This document shows, piece after piece, positions 20,915-33,801 of a stretch of 64,000 bases of DNA. The DNA is from Bacillus sp. FJAT-26390 (GTDB taxonomy: Bacteria > Bacillota > Bacilli > Paenibacillales > Paenibacillaceae). Within the stretch, counting starts at the first letter, position 1; every line of letters begins with the position of its first letter. Below the pieces are notes generated by a model. The model had not been told where the DNA came from and ran no database searches. It saw only the letters and a list, made by a program, of their open reading frames with translations. The stretch is taken from the NCBI RefSeq assembly GCF_001682865.1, contig NZ_MAQX01000011.1, positions 577,186-641,185 on the forward strand. Direction: 5' to 3'. A program made the translations under genes and the position numbers.

Positions 20915-21916
20915 TCAGCCCCCTATTTGCGACATGCGTCTCTCCGTCGGCATGTGGGATTGTACGCCATCCGCCAGCTTCGCTGCCATCTCATGGTTTT
21001 CCGGCTTAATATCCATCGCTCTGAGCAGCAAGCGCTGCATTTCATCCGGATGTCCGAAGGCATCCTTCACATTCAATTCATCTACCCAATAGAGGCAGGG
21101 CTTGATCGAGCCGTCCGCCGTTAAGCGCAGCCGATTGCAATTGCTGCAAAAGTGGTCGCTGATTGGATGAATAAGTCCAAACGAGCCGCGCCCGCCCTTC
21201 ATTTGCCAATCATCCGAAGGCCCGTTGCCGTGCACATTCGGCCCGCGGCTAATATCGTATCCCTCTTGCTCCGCTACTTCCAGCACGCGGGATAACGGCA
21301 AATAATGTTTTTTCCAGTTTTCATCGGCGTGTCCGATCGGCATATATTCAATGAATCTGACATGCAAAGGCTGCTCATAGGCAAGCTTAAGAAAAGCAGC
21401 AATTTCATCTTCGTTAACTTCCTTAAGGAGCACGCAGTTCAGCTTGATCGGATCAAAACCAACTTTTGCTGCCGCTTCAATCCCCTCCATCACGCGCTTT
21501 AATTCACCACGCCTTGCGATAAAACGAAATCTGGAAGAGTCCAGCGTATCTAAACTTATATTAACGCGGTTCAAGCCTGCTGCTCGAAGCGCTTCAGCTT
21601 GCTTGGCTAAAAAGATGCCATTGGTCGTTAATGCTATATCACGAATGCCTGGAATAGCAGATAATCGGCTAATTAAGCCGTCTAAGCCTGGACGAATAAG
21701 CGGCTCGCCGCCCGTGATGCGCAGCTTCGTGATGCCAAGCGCCGCACCAGCCTCGACCACCTCTACAATTTGGTCATAAGACATCAAATTCTCAGATTCC
21801 GTGAACTCCATCCCTTCCTCAGGCATGCAATACAAGCATCGCAAATTACAACGATCCGTTACTGAAATACGCAAATAATCGTGTACCCGTCCAAAACGAT
21901 CCGTCAATGTCGGCAT
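20915..21916 (-). CDS. moaA: GTP 3',8-cyclase MoaA
   Basis: 333-residue radical SAM enzyme that starts molybdenum-cofactor synthesis by cyclising GTP. The N-terminal cluster motif is CNLRCLYCMPEEG; SAM contacts include LRITGGEPLIR; the C-terminal cluster is CSNCNRLRLTADGSIKPCL; the chain ends in Gly-Gly as required for the family. ATG at 21916 with AGGAA upstream is favoured over the GTG at 21925. Transcribed away from the moaD::moaE gene, with about 100 nt between the starts. Confidence 0.96.
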   Translation of the reverse strand: MPTLTDRFGRVHDYLRISVTDRCNLRCLYCMPEEGMEFTESENLMSYDQIVEVVEAGAALGITKLRITGGEPLIRPGLDGLISRLSAIPGIRDIALTTNGIFLAKQAEALRAAGLNRVNISLDTLDSSRFRFIARRGELKRVMEGIEAAAKVGFDPIKLNCVLLKEVNEDEIAAFLKLAYEQPLHVRFIEYMPIGHADENWKKHYLPLSRVLEVAEQEGYDISRGPNVHGNGPSDDWQMKGGRGSFGLIHPISDHFCSNCNRLRLTADGSIKPCLYWVDELNVKDAFGHPDEMQRLLLRAMDIKPENHEMAAKLADGVQSHMPTERRMSQIGG

Positions 21917-22018
21917 GAATCTCACTTCCTTTCTGTCTACGTATCAGCATAACATTTTTTTATGAATTATGATATTCTATAAACAGCTTTGAGCCTAAAC
22001 GATGAGAGGTTTTATACC

Positions 22019-22753
22019 ATGAAATACAGCTGGTCAATCAAACTATTTGCCGGGCTTCCCGAACGTCTTGGGGTCCCTTCCATAGCTTTGTTATCCGATG
22101 CCGAGAAGATGAGCACCGCCGATCTCAAAGCAGCCATTTCTGCTGAGTATGCAGAGCATAAAGCATTGATACAAATTTCATTCATTGCCCGAAACCACGC
22201 CTACGCTGCCGAGGATACGATTTTGCATGTGTCGGATGAGCTGGCGCTGCTTCCCCCGGTCTCTGGCGGAGAAGAGCAGCAGAACGGAGCCCAGGTGCCT
22301 GCTCAGCGTTATGTCATAACCTCCGATGTCATTAGCTCGGATGAAGTGCTTGCTAAAGTTATCGTGCCCGAGCATGGCGCCGCCATCGCATTCGTTGGGA
22401 CAACCCGCGAATGGACGCATGGACAGCGTACAGTAAGGCTGGAATACGAAGCATACGCGCCAATGGCCGTCGCGACGATGCAGCAAATCGGCGATGAAAT
22501 CGCAGAGCGCTGGCAAGGCGCTTTGTGTGCGATCAGCCACCGCATTGGGGTAGTCGGTTTAGCGGAAACCAGCGTCGTCATTGCCGTATCCTCGCCGCAT
22601 CGCGAGAGCTGTTATGAGGCTAGCAGGTACGCCATCGAGCGTCTGAAGCAAATCGTGCCTATTTGGAAAAAAGAAATTTGGGAGGACGGCTCCGAGTGGA
22701 AGGGCCATCAGCTCGGACCTTGGAACCCGACTGAGCAGTTGTCCGACTTTTAA
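22019..22753 (+). CDS. MoaD-MoaE fusion (molybdopterin synthase, both subunits)
   Basis: 244 residues. Residues 1-84 are a complete MoaD sulfur carrier (SIKLFAGLPERLG ... LALLPPVSGG) with the Gly-Gly at 83-84. A linker of about 12 residues (EEQQNGAQVPAQ) leads into a complete MoaE domain, about 98-244, with FVGTTREWTHGQ, HRIGVVGLAE and PIWKKEIWEDG (lysines 217/218 in the active-site region). Because Gly-Gly is internal, thiocarboxylation would need cleavage after it, as reported for the mycobacterial MoaX fusion. ATG 22019 has GAGAGG upstream; a TTG at 21989 is less likely. Followed by moeB. Confidence 0.9.
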   Translation: MKYSWSIKLFAGLPERLGVPSIALLSDAEKMSTADLKAAISAEYAEHKALIQISFIARNHAYAAEDTILHVSDELALLPPVSGGEEQQNGAQVPAQRYVITSDVISSDEVLAKVIVPEHGAAIAFVGTTREWTHGQRTVRLEYEAYAPMAVATMQQIGDEIAERWQGALCAISHRIGVVGLAETSVVIAVSSPHRESCYEASRYAIERLKQIVPIWKKEIWEDGSEWKGHQLGPWNPTEQLSDF

Positions 22754-22807
22754 GGCTGCTAGCTTGTCAGACTTAACTTCAGAAGGCTCTTAAGGAGATT
22801 ATATGAG

Positions 22808-23896
22808 ATGAACCAACCAAATCGTGAAAATATAGAAGCACCCGCTAGCGCAGCAGCGGTGCCTTCAGGCTCAGCTCGCTATGCGAGGCAAATCCGCTTT
22901 ACACCTGTCGGAGAGAACGGGCAACAGCAGCTGGCAGGAAGCCGTGCGGCAGTGGTCGGCATGGGTGCGCTTGGATCCGTCATTGCTCAGCATCTCGTAA
23001 GATCAGGCACCGGATATGTGCGGCTTATTGACCGGGATATTATTGAATGGAGCAATCTGCAAAGGCAAGTGCTTTATACGGAGCAGGACGTGCTTGCTCT
23101 GCTTCCAAAGGCACAGGCTGCCGCCGCACATTTGCAAGCAATAAACAGTACCGTCATAGTCGAGCCCGTCGTAGCAGACTTAACCGCGGCAAACGCCGAT
23201 GAATTACTTGCAGGTGTAGATGTCATTATAGACGGCAGCGACAATTTTTCTGTAAGATACCTCATTAATGATTATAGCGTGAAGCATAACATTCCTTGGA
23301 TTTATGGGGGCGCGGTAGGCGCATCCGGCATGACGATGACGATTGTTCCAGGGGAGACGCCCTGCTATCGCTGTCTATTTAACGAGCCGCCTCCGCCCGG
23401 TACGACCGATACATGCGAAACCGCAGGCGTTATTTCGCCGATCGTAGACATTATTGGCTCCGTTCAAGCTGCCGAGGCGATTAAGCTTCTCTCCGGAAAC
23501 GAACAGGCGCTGCATCGCACGTTGTTTCAAGTCGATCTTTGGAACCATGCCTGGATGCCTGTATCGGTTGCCAGCGCGAAGCGCAGTGATTGCCTCTGCT
23601 GCGGAGAGCAGCAGTTCGATTTTCTGGATGAGCAGCTCTCTGAACCTGCAGCAGCGTCCCTTTGCGGGCGTCAATCCGTACAAATTACGCCAAATCAATC
23701 AAGCTCGCTTAACTTGGATGAACTGTCCGTCCGATTGAAGCCGGTAGGTGCTGTGACGTCCAATCGTTATTTGCTGCGCATCGCTCTTTCGGAGGGCTTG
23801 ACTTTCATCCTATTCGGCGATGGCCGTGCTATCGTTCAAGGTACGGATGAATTAATAAAAGCAAGGTCCATATATTCCGAAATATTAGGTATTTAG
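22808..23896 (+). CDS. moeB: MoeB/ThiF-type adenylyltransferase for MoaD
   Basis: 362-residue E1-like enzyme. It has GMGALGSVIAQHLVRSG, DRDIIEWSNLQRQ, DGSDNFSVRYL, zinc cysteine pairs CYRC and CLCC, and DTCETAGVISP. A tail of about 85 residues (LCGRQSVQI ... LFGDGRAIVQGT) mirrors the ThiF paralogue at 10712-11785. Position directly behind moaD::moaE argues for MoaD as the target, though either paralogue could serve both carriers. No rhodanese domain is present. AAGGAG lies 10 nt before the ATG. Confidence 0.88.
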   Translation: MNQPNRENIEAPASAAAVPSGSARYARQIRFTPVGENGQQQLAGSRAAVVGMGALGSVIAQHLVRSGTGYVRLIDRDIIEWSNLQRQVLYTEQDVLALLPKAQAAAAHLQAINSTVIVEPVVADLTAANADELLAGVDVIIDGSDNFSVRYLINDYSVKHNIPWIYGGAVGASGMTMTIVPGETPCYRCLFNEPPPPGTTDTCETAGVISPIVDIIGSVQAAEAIKLLSGNEQALHRTLFQVDLWNHAWMPVSVASAKRSDCLCCGEQQFDFLDEQLSEPAAASLCGRQSVQITPNQSSSLNLDELSVRLKPVGAVTSNRYLLRIALSEGLTFILFGDGRAIVQGTDELIKARSIYSEILGI

Positions 23897-23987
23897 TCGC
23901 TATTCTATTACCCTCTTATTGCCATTCCATTCATTCATTGCTACTATTGTAGGTACATTAGTTACTACAATCAATTGAGGTGTCTTG

Positions 23988-25040
23988 ATGAGGGTTCATG
24001 TAACAGAATTAATCAATGGAGACCAATTAAGCAACGATACATTTAATAACTACGGACTTCATGTACTCTCCAAAGGAACAATCGTTTACAGCCAAGAAAT
24101 ATCAAGATTATTTCAGCATCAGATTGATTATGTTGATATCGAAGAGAGAGCCGAAGAAACCTCGCCTCGCACTCTCGAATCGACTGTAAATCCTAGATGG
24201 CTCCCTACCGTGCAGCCCATATACGAAAACGCTGTCAAAAATTTCGAAGGGCTGTTTTCGAAAGCGATGAACGAAGGGAAAATCGATGAAGAAGAAGTAT
24301 CGTCCATGCTTGATCCATTGCTCGAAAACCTACAGCTTGAGCGTGATGTCGTGTCCATGCTTTTGCTGCTAAACACCCAGGACGACTACACTTATCAGCA
24401 CTCCGTGCAGGTAGGCATGCTTTCCTACTATCTTGCCACTTGGGTTGGCTATTCCAATGAAAAAGCGATTCAAATTGGCAAAGCGGGTTTTCTCCACGAT
24501 ATTGGAAAATGCCGGATACAGCAAAGCATATTAAACAAGCCCGGACGGCTTACGGACGAAGAGTTCGAGGAAGTGAAAAAACATACCATCTACGGCCATG
24601 ATATCATTTCTAGTTCATTCAACGAGCCGTACTTAGCGATTGGCGCCCTGCAGCATCATGAACGGAATGACGGCACCGGCTATCCTCACGGATTAAGCGG
24701 CGATGAGATCCATCCTGTTTCCAAAATCATATCCGTAGTCGACATTTACAGCGCAATGATCTCAGAGCGGGTCTACCAGCAAAAACGCGACTTGCTATTC
24801 GTCCTTAAAGAGCTTTACCGTCTGAGCTTTAAAGAGCTGGACCCTTATACGACACACACGTTTATCAAGCATATGATGCCTAACTTCATCGGTAAGCGAG
24901 TGGAGCTTGTTAGCGGCGAAGTCGGTATCATCGTCATGACCCATCCGACCGAATTTTTCCGGCCGCTCATTCAAGTCGACGAGCAATTCATCGATATGTC
25001 CTTAGAGCGTGAATATGAAATTCAGCTTGTGCACATATAG
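23988..25040 (+). CDS. HD-GYP domain protein (second copy)
   Basis: 350 residues with the same layout as the protein at 17680-18798. The N-terminal domain is about 100 residues (VHVTELINGDQL); the HD-GYP domain has FLHDIGKCRIQQ and HHERNDGTGYPHG; the C-terminal beta-rich tail carries GKRVELVSGEVGIIV. The active-site residues are intact. ATG 23988 with GAGGTG 5 nt upstream is chosen over TTG 23985. No terminator is visible between moeB and this gene, but the 91-nt gap allows its own promoter. Confidence 0.87.
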   Translation: MRVHVTELINGDQLSNDTFNNYGLHVLSKGTIVYSQEISRLFQHQIDYVDIEERAEETSPRTLESTVNPRWLPTVQPIYENAVKNFEGLFSKAMNEGKIDEEEVSSMLDPLLENLQLERDVVSMLLLLNTQDDYTYQHSVQVGMLSYYLATWVGYSNEKAIQIGKAGFLHDIGKCRIQQSILNKPGRLTDEEFEEVKKHTIYGHDIISSSFNEPYLAIGALQHHERNDGTGYPHGLSGDEIHPVSKIISVVDIYSAMISERVYQQKRDLLFVLKELYRLSFKELDPYTTHTFIKHMMPNFIGKRVELVSGEVGIIVMTHPTEFFRPLIQVDEQFIDMSLEREYEIQLVHI

Positions 25041-25053
25041 GCTCACTACAAGT

Positions 25054-25098
25054 AAAAAAACCCTCAACGGCGATCATGGATCGCAGTTGAGGGTTTTT
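25054..25098 (+). terminator. intrinsic terminator after the second HD-GYP gene
   Basis: CCCTCAAC pairs with GTTGAGGG around an inner dyad (GATC...GATC), followed by TTTTT. A-rich sequence before the stem could let it work in both directions. Confidence 0.85.
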
Positions 25099-25210
25099 GG
25101 GTTATTCTTGATTATTTAGAAATAAGTGGACTGAGATCATCGATATCTCCCCCACCTGCATGACCCATGGCACAATAGCCTGATTTATAGGCAATACTTT
25201 TTTTATCCAA

Positions 25211-25242
25211 AGAAAAAAATCCGTAGATAAAATCTACGGATT
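25211..25242 (-). terminator. intrinsic terminator of the suf operon
   Basis: The minus strand reads AATCCGTAGAT, short loop, ATCTACGGATT, then a run of T. It lies 75 nt past the sufB stop. Confidence 0.85.
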
Positions 25243-25257
25243 CTTTAATTTTGGTAT

Positions 25258-25293
25258 CGAAACGGTATCATACGAAATACCGATACCGTTTCG
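25258..25293. repeat. 12-bp perfect inverted repeat in the suf 3' region
   Basis: CGAAACGGTATC pairs perfectly with GATACCGTTTCG. It lies between the sufB stop and the terminator hairpin. No T run follows it on either strand, so it may stabilise the mRNA end or be a decayed element. Confidence 0.5.
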
Positions 25294-25316
25294 TCCTTGA
25301 TAGGAAAACGTTCATA

Positions 25317-26714
25317 TTAACCGATGGAACCTTCCATCTCAAACTTGATCAAACGGTTCATCTCTACCGCATATTCCATCGGCAGCTCTTTCGTGAACGG
25401 CTCGATGAAGCCCATTACGATCATTTGCGTCGCTTCCGCTTCGCTTAGACCACGGCTCATGAGGTAGAACAATTGATCCTCGGAAACCTTAGATACGGTT
25501 GCTTCATGCTCAAGCGTGATGTTGTCGTTCAAAATCTCGTTGTAAGGAATCGTATCCGAAGTCGATTCATTATCGAGGATGAGCGTATCACATTTGATGT
25601 TCGCTTTTGCGCCGTCAGAGTTGCGTCCGAACGATGCAAGGCCGCGGTACGTTACTTTACCGCCATGTTTACTGATCGACTTGGAAATGATCGTCGAGCT
25701 CGTATCTGGTGCAAGGTGAGTCATTTTAGCGCCTGCATCTTGATGCTGGCCTTTGCCGGCTACGGCAATTGACAATACCATGCCTTTTGCGCCACGACCG
25801 CGAAGGACAACAGCTGGGTACTTCATCGTCAGCTTGGAGCCGATGTTTCCATCTACCCACTCCATCGTTGCATTCTCGTCAGCTACCGCACGTTTTGTAA
25901 CTAGGTTATAAATGTTCGGTGCCCAGTTTTGAATCGTCGTGTAACGAACGCGGGCATTTTTCTTAGCCAAAATCTCAACGACCGCGCTGTGCAGCGAGTT
26001 CGTGCTGTATACCGGTGCCGTACAGCCCTCAACATAATGAACCGAGCTGTCTTCATCAGCAATGATAAGCGTACGCTCGAATTGACCCATGTTCTCGGAG
26101 TTGATACGGAAGTAGGCTTGCAAAGGAACTTCGCATTTTACGCCTTTTGGCACATAGATAAAGCTGCCGCCTGACCATACTGCACTGTTAAGTGCTGCGA
26201 ATTTATTGTCATTCGGAGGAATGATCGTTCCGAAATATTCTTTCATTAGCTCAGGGTACTCGCGAAGCGCTGTATCGGTATCCGTAAAGATAACGCCTTG
26301 CTTCTCAAGATCCTCTTGCATGCTGTGGTAAACGACCTCGGACTCATATTGAGCCGATACGCCGGCTAGGAACTTTTGCTCAGCTTCCGGGATACCCAGT
26401 TTGTCGAACGTTTCTTTAATCTCGGAAGGTACTTCCTCCCAAGTCTTACCTTGTTTATCCGAAGCACGAACATAATATTGGATGTCGTCAAAATCAAGCT
26501 CATCCATGTTGCCGCCCCATTTAGGCATCGGCATTTTGAAAAACTGCTCAAGCGATTTCAAGCGGAATTCAAGCATCCATTCCGGCTCGCCTTTAATTTC
26601 TGAAATCGTACGAACGATTTCTTCCGTTAATCCTTTACCCGATTCGAAAACGGCTTTGTGCTCGTCACGGAAACCATACTTATAATCTTCCATTTCCGGC
26701 ATTGATTTAGCCAT
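25317..26714 (-). CDS. sufB: Fe-S cluster scaffold protein SufB
   Basis: 465-residue SufB of the SufBCD scaffold complex that assembles iron-sulfur clusters. Typical features are the N-terminal [20 protein letters not shown], the beta-helix core with [20 protein letters not shown] and [10 protein letters not shown] (a conserved cysteine), and the C-terminal [20 protein letters not shown]. Last gene of the operon. GAGGAG lies upstream of the ATG at 26714. Shares its core fold with SufD at 28384. Confidence 0.97.
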   Translation of the reverse strand: MAKSMPEMEDYKYGFRDEHKAVFESGKGLTEEIVRTISEIKGEPEWMLEFRLKSLEQFFKMPMPKWGGNMDELDFDDIQYYVRASDKQGKTWEEVPSEIKETFDKLGIPEAEQKFLAGVSAQYESEVVYHSMQEDLEKQGVIFTDTDTALREYPELMKEYFGTIIPPNDNKFAALNSAVWSGGSFIYVPKGVKCEVPLQAYFRINSENMGQFERTLIIADEDSSVHYVEGCTAPVYSTNSLHSAVVEILAKKNARVRYTTIQNWAPNIYNLVTKRAVADENATMEWVDGNIGSKLTMKYPAVVLRGRGAKGMVLSIAVAGKGQHQDAGAKMTHLAPDTSSTIISKSISKHGGKVTYRGLASFGRNSDGAKANIKCDTLILDNESTSDTIPYNEILNDNITLEHEATVSKVSEDQLFYLMSRGLSEAEATQMIVMGFIEPFTKELPMEYAVEMNRLIKFEMEGSIG

Positions 26715-26742
26715 GGTCTTTCACGCTCCTCATAAATCTAGA

Positions 26743-29691
<2,949 letters not shown>

Positions 29692-29712
29692 TCGTAATGC
29701 CCCCTTCTCCGC

Positions 29713-30492
29713 TTAGGCCTGGCCGACCGTTTCATCTACGATGCCAAGTTCTTCTTTAACCCAATCATAACCTTCGTTTTCCAAACGCTCTGCAAGCTCA
29801 GGACCGCCGGATTTAACGATGCGCCCTTGCATCATAACGTGTACGAAATCTGGAGTGATATAGTTAAGCAAACGCTGATAGTGAGTAATGATAAGGAAAC
29901 CGCGATCTTCCGAGCGCATAGCGTTCACGCCTTGCGATACGATACGAAGAGCATCGATATCAAGACCGGAATCGATCTCATCAAGAACGACGATCTTTGG
30001 ATCAAGCAGCATCATTTGCAAAATTTCATTGCGTTTTTTCTCGCCGCCGGAGAAACCTTCATTCAAATAACGGTGAGCGAACTCCGCGTTCATTTCAAGA
30101 TCCTTCATCTTGCTTTCCATTTGACGGATAAACTTGATTAGGGAAATTTCGTTGCCTTCGCCGCGGCGAGCGTTAAGCGCACTGCGCAAAAAGTCGGAAT
30201 TGGTTACGCCTGGAATCTCGCTTGGGTATTGCATTGCAAGGAACAAGCCAGCTAGCGCGCGCTCGTCAACGCCCATTTCAAGGATGTCTTCGCCGTTCAA
30301 TACTGCTTTGCCTTCCGTTACTTCATATTTAGGATGTCCCATCAAAGCGGATGCCAGTGTAGATTTACCTGTACCGTTAGGGCCCATGATTGCGTGAATT
30401 TCTCCACCTTTAATGTCAAGGTTAATTCCTTTTAAAATCTCTTTTCCGTCGATAGCCGCTTTCAGGCCCTCGATGACAAAATGCGTTGCCAT
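29713..30492 (-). CDS. sufC: SufC ATPase of the SufBCD complex
   Basis: 259-residue ABC-type ATPase. Walker A is GPNGTGKST, the signature region is [11 protein letters not shown], Walker B is [14 protein letters not shown] and the switch is [12 protein letters not shown] and DEIDSGLD are SufC-specific variants. First gene of the operon; GGAGGG stands about 12 nt before the ATG, slightly far. Transcribed from the promoter at 30558-30586. Confidence 0.97.
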   Translation of the reverse strand: MATHFVIEGLKAAIDGKEILKGINLDIKGGEIHAIMGPNGTGKSTLASALMGHPKYEVTEGKAVLNGEDILEMGVDERALAGLFLAMQYPSEIPGVTNSDFLRSALNARRGEGNEISLIKFIRQMESKMKDLEMNAEFAHRYLNEGFSGGEKKRNEILQMMLLDPKIVVLDEIDSGLDIDALRIVSQGVNAMRSEDRGFLIITHYQRLLNYITPDFVHVMMQGRIVKSGGPELAERLENEGYDWVKEELGIVDETVGQA

Positions 30493-30557
30493 AATATGCT
30501 GATCCCTCCAAGGTTGGTTTAATTCGCTCTGTCACTCCCACATAGATTTACACTTTC

Positions 30558-30595
30558 TATATAGAGTGATTCTCAATGATTCTCAATAATCATTT
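30558..30595 (-). promoter_or_regulatory. sigma-A-type suf promoter overlapped by Fur-like repeats
   Basis: The minus strand has TTGAGA (30581-30586), a 17-nt spacer and TATATA (30558-30563). Within and around the spacer, GAGAATCA occurs twice as a direct repeat 10 nt apart, preceded by TGATTAT. These units resemble half sites of Fur or PerR boxes, so repression by an iron-sensing Fur-family protein is plausible. Confidence 0.55.
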
Positions 30596-30767
30596 TAATA
30601 TAGTTTTTGTTATAAATCAATGCGAGATGCCCTGTTTCGTTGAATATGTCTCTTTTTTAGAAGATAAAAAGAATTAAACTCCGTGTAAGTACTCCTTAAC
30701 GTTCAAGAAGAAAAGAGAGTAAACAAGTCTAGTGACAGCGACAGCCATTTAACCACAATACACTGTT

Positions 30768-31352
30768 TTATGCAAGAGCCTGCTTGATTTTTTGAACCTC
30801 CGCTTCAAACTTTGCCGACTCCATAACGGGAATCATCTCGGGGGCAGTAAACTCATCTTCCAGTCTTACCCAAGATTTGCATCCGTTATAAGCGGGCCGC
30901 ATAGGTATTTCTATTGGCGACTCCAAGCGGTATACTCGAAGAAGCAAAACATGCAGAGGCTTGGTCCGCTTCCAGCGGAGCCTTTCCTCGGCAAACGTAT
31001 CCGTCCATATATGTAAATCGCGCAGGCGATCCAGCGTTTCCTGGTCGGTTACTTCTATATCTTCAGCGACCTCGGCGTACGATTCAAGCTTAATGGCCTT
31101 CATATCCAAGGACCAATCTGCAAGCGTCTTGTCCATTTCGCCCGCGTATTGTTCTTTTAATAGATGCTTTTTCTGGTGCTCATAAGCCGGCATTAAGTAA
31201 AATTTAGGGCTCATCAGCTGAAAATCACGCGTTTCTTCAATGATTCCGCCTTTGCGCATTATTATAATTTGCTGCCCTTCTGCTAGTGCCTTTACGCTGA
31301 CAGCCCACTCCTTAAGCGCTACTGGCTGTTCCTTATTTTGTGCAGTCATCAT
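30768..31352 (-). CDS. DUF1802 family protein
   Basis: 194 residues, soluble. The opening ALKEWAVSVKALAEGQQIIIMRKGG (given here in part of the conserved block) and the later PLHVLLLRVYRL match the DUF1802 family, whose function is unknown. The ATG at 31352 has GGAGG 4 nt upstream and is followed by a second ATG. Divergent from mtnK with 141 nt between the starts. Confidence 0.75.
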   Translation of the reverse strand: MMTAQNKEQPVALKEWAVSVKALAEGQQIIIMRKGGIIEETRDFQLMSPKFYLMPAYEHQKKHLLKEQYAGEMDKTLADWSLDMKAIKLESYAEVAEDIEVTDQETLDRLRDLHIWTDTFAEERLRWKRTKPLHVLLLRVYRLESPIEIPMRPAYNGCKSWVRLEDEFTAPEMIPVMESAKFEAEVQKIKQALA

Positions 31353-31493
31353 GCTTCCTCCATCCAACTCGTCTATATTTGATAACATTATATCAAATGA
31401 GGGTATTCCAAGGCGAAATAATATACATTATACTATGTTGAGATGAATACTGGGCATTGCTGCCCTACTACTATAATCCGGAGGTGGACAGCC

Positions 31494-32705
31494 ATGTCTG
31501 CATATCATCCATTAACTGAACAAGAAGCCATTCAAATAGCACTTTCGCTCGACGGGTTTTTCCCTGAGGGAGCTGCTCTTGCGAGCCGCGAAATCGGGGA
31601 CGGCAACTTAAACTTGGTTTTCCACATTACAGACGCTGTCAGCGGCAAAAGTCTAATTATGAAACAAGCGCTGCCTTATGCTAAAGTTGTAGGAGAGTCT
31701 TGGCCCCTCACGCTTGACCGCGCGCGTATTGAGAGCGAGAAGCTTATTTTGGAAGGCGAGCTCGCGCCTGGACTCGTTCCTGCCGTTTACAAATATGATC
31801 CCGAGCTCTACCTAACGATCATGGAGGATCTCAGCGACCATATTATTATGCGTCAAGGACTGATCGGCGGAACGCGCTACCCGAAATTTGCAGACGATAT
31901 TTCAACGTTTATTGCCCGCACCTTATTTTTCACCTCGGATCTTGGTCTGAACCAGCAGGAAAAGAAGCTTCGCGTGAAAGCTTTTATTAATCCCGAGCTG
32001 TGCAAAATAACGGAAGATCTTATTTTTGACGATCCGTATACGGACTCACCTAACAACAGCTTTGATCCGGCTATACGCGATGCTGCTGAAGCGCTTTGGA
32101 AGGACCAGGAGCTTCACTTGGAAGTGGCCATTCTGCGCGACAAATTTCTAACAAACGCACAAGCCTTGCTTCATGGCGACCTCCATACGGGCAGTGTATT
32201 TGTAACGCCGGAGTCCACGAAGGTCATCGATCCCGAGTTTGCCTATTATGGGCCAATCGGCTTCGATATCGGCGCTGTCATCGCGAACCTGCTCCTTAAC
32301 TTTGCCGGTCAGGAGCATTGGATCGCAGATGCGGACAAACGCAGCGACTTCCGCCGTTATTTAACGGATACCGTGCGCGATGTATGGCAATTATTTGATC
32401 AAAAGTTCCGCTCACTATGGAGTGAGCAAGGCTTAGACCGCATTGCTTCTTCTACTCCGGCCTATCAGGACTATTACATGAATCGGTTGCTTCAAGATGC
32501 TGTAGGCTTTGCAGGCTGCAAAATCGTTCGCCGCATCGTAGGGCTATCGCATGTCGTTGACATCGACCGTATTCCGGACGCCGCTGCTCGCGAGCGGGCA
32601 CAACGACTTGCCCTTGCGATCGGAACATCGCTTATCCGCAACAACCGCAAGACGGAGTCCATTGAAGAAGTAATCGATGCTGCCTTAACCGCAGCAAGCA
32701 AATGA
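31494..32705 (+). CDS. mtnK: 5-methylthioribose kinase MtnK
   Basis: 403 residues, aminoglycoside-phosphotransferase fold. It phosphorylates methylthioribose in the methionine salvage pathway. Signature pieces are EIGDGNLNLVFHI near the start, LLHGDLHTGSVFV (catalytic loop) and VIDPEFAYYGPIGFDIG (metal-binding DPE). ATG 31494 follows GGAGGTGG; the longer frame from 31443 lacks a site. The mtnA gene starts 25 nt later. I see no SAM riboswitch in the short upstream gap. Confidence 0.95.
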   Translation: MSAYHPLTEQEAIQIALSLDGFFPEGAALASREIGDGNLNLVFHITDAVSGKSLIMKQALPYAKVVGESWPLTLDRARIESEKLILEGELAPGLVPAVYKYDPELYLTIMEDLSDHIIMRQGLIGGTRYPKFADDISTFIARTLFFTSDLGLNQQEKKLRVKAFINPELCKITEDLIFDDPYTDSPNNSFDPAIRDAAEALWKDQELHLEVAILRDKFLTNAQALLHGDLHTGSVFVTPESTKVIDPEFAYYGPIGFDIGAVIANLLLNFAGQEHWIADADKRSDFRRYLTDTVRDVWQLFDQKFRSLWSEQGLDRIASSTPAYQDYYMNRLLQDAVGFAGCKIVRRIVGLSHVVDIDRIPDAAARERAQRLALAIGTSLIRNNRKTESIEEVIDAALTAASK

Positions 32706-32730
32706 TTGAAGACAGAGAGGAATTGACATC

Positions 32731-33783
32731 ATGACAACAAATTATGCTGGCTTACAATCGGTGATTTGGACCGAGGACAGGCTTGATCTGCTAGACCAAC
32801 GGCTATTGCCTGAGGAAATCGTATATTTGCCCCTAACAACAGCTGAGGATGTATGGGAAGCCATTCGCCATCTCAAAGTTCGCGGAGCTCCGGCTATCGG
32901 AATCTCAGCCGCATACGGCGTCGTTCTCGGCAGCCGTGACGAGCAGTCGATAGACGGCTGGCTGGCGCAAGTACGCAAACAAGCGGAGTATCTGGCTACA
33001 TCGCGGCCTACCGCGGTTAACCTGTTCTGGGCGCTTGACCGCATGAAGGCTGCTGCCTCTTCCCTCGCTGAGCAGGGCTTGTCTCTTGAAGAGAGCAAAT
33101 CCGCTTTGCTGACAGAAGCAATCGCTATTCAAAGCGAAGACGAAGAAACGAACCGTATGATCGGCGAGCATGCATTGTCACTGTTCAAAGATGATATGGG
33201 CGTCCTAACACACTGCAACGCCGGCGGCCTCGCTACAGCCAAATACGGCACGGCGCTTGCACCGTTCTACTTAGCGCTTGAGCGCGGCATTACGCTTCGC
33301 GTCTATGCGGATGAAACCCGCCCTGTTCTGCAAGGCGCTCGCTTGACGGCCTTTGAATTGCAGCAAGCTGGCGTAGACGTAACGCTCATCTGCGACAACA
33401 TGGCGGGAATGATTATGGCAAAAGGCTGGGTCGACGCGGTTATCGTCGGTACCGACCGCGTTGCCGCTAACGGCGATGTCGCCAACAAAATCGGAACCTA
33501 TAGCGTGGCTGTACTCGCGAAGGCTCACGGCATTCCTTTTTATGTAGCAAGCCCGCTCTCAACGATCGATTTAGGAACGCCTACCGGCGCTGAGATTCCG
33601 ATCGAAGAGCGGAATGCTGAAGAAATTACAGAAGGCTTCGGCAAACGTACTGCGCCGCAAGGCATCAAGGTTTACAACCCTGCTTTCGACGTAACGCCTA
33701 ACGAATATGTAACTGCGATCATTACGGAAAAAGGCATTGTACAGGCTCCATACGATGTGAATCTGCGCAAGCTATTCGAATAA
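32731..33783 (+). CDS. mtnA: methylthioribose-1-phosphate isomerase MtnA
   Basis: 350 residues of the eIF2B-alpha-like fold. Motifs are [25 protein letters not shown] (active-site cysteine), [39 protein letters not shown] (catalytic aspartate) and the C-terminal [12 protein letters not shown]. It converts MTR-1-P to MTRu-1-P. Operon partner of mtnK; the later salvage genes are not in the window. Confidence 0.96.
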   Translation: MTTNYAGLQSVIWTEDRLDLLDQRLLPEEIVYLPLTTAEDVWEAIRHLKVRGAPAIGISAAYGVVLGSRDEQSIDGWLAQVRKQAEYLATSRPTAVNLFWALDRMKAAASSLAEQGLSLEESKSALLTEAIAIQSEDEETNRMIGEHALSLFKDDMGVLTHCNAGGLATAKYGTALAPFYLALERGITLRVYADETRPVLQGARLTAFELQQAGVDVTLICDNMAGMIMAKGWVDAVIVGTDRVAANGDVANKIGTYSVAVLAKAHGIPFYVASPLSTIDLGTPTGAEIPIEERNAEEITEGFGKRTAPQGIKVYNPAFDVTPNEYVTAIITEKGIVQAPYDVNLRKLFE

Positions 33784-33801
33784 GCTAATATAAACGAGTG
33801 A

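Noticed and set aside
30493..30767. Possible small gene between sufC and the DUF1802 gene
   Set aside because: The gap holds the suf promoter and AT-rich sequence; no frame with a start signal was found.
31389..31493. SAM riboswitch before mtnK
   Set aside because: The gap is too short and the S-box core motifs are not seen; only a short GGGC/GCCC dyad is present.
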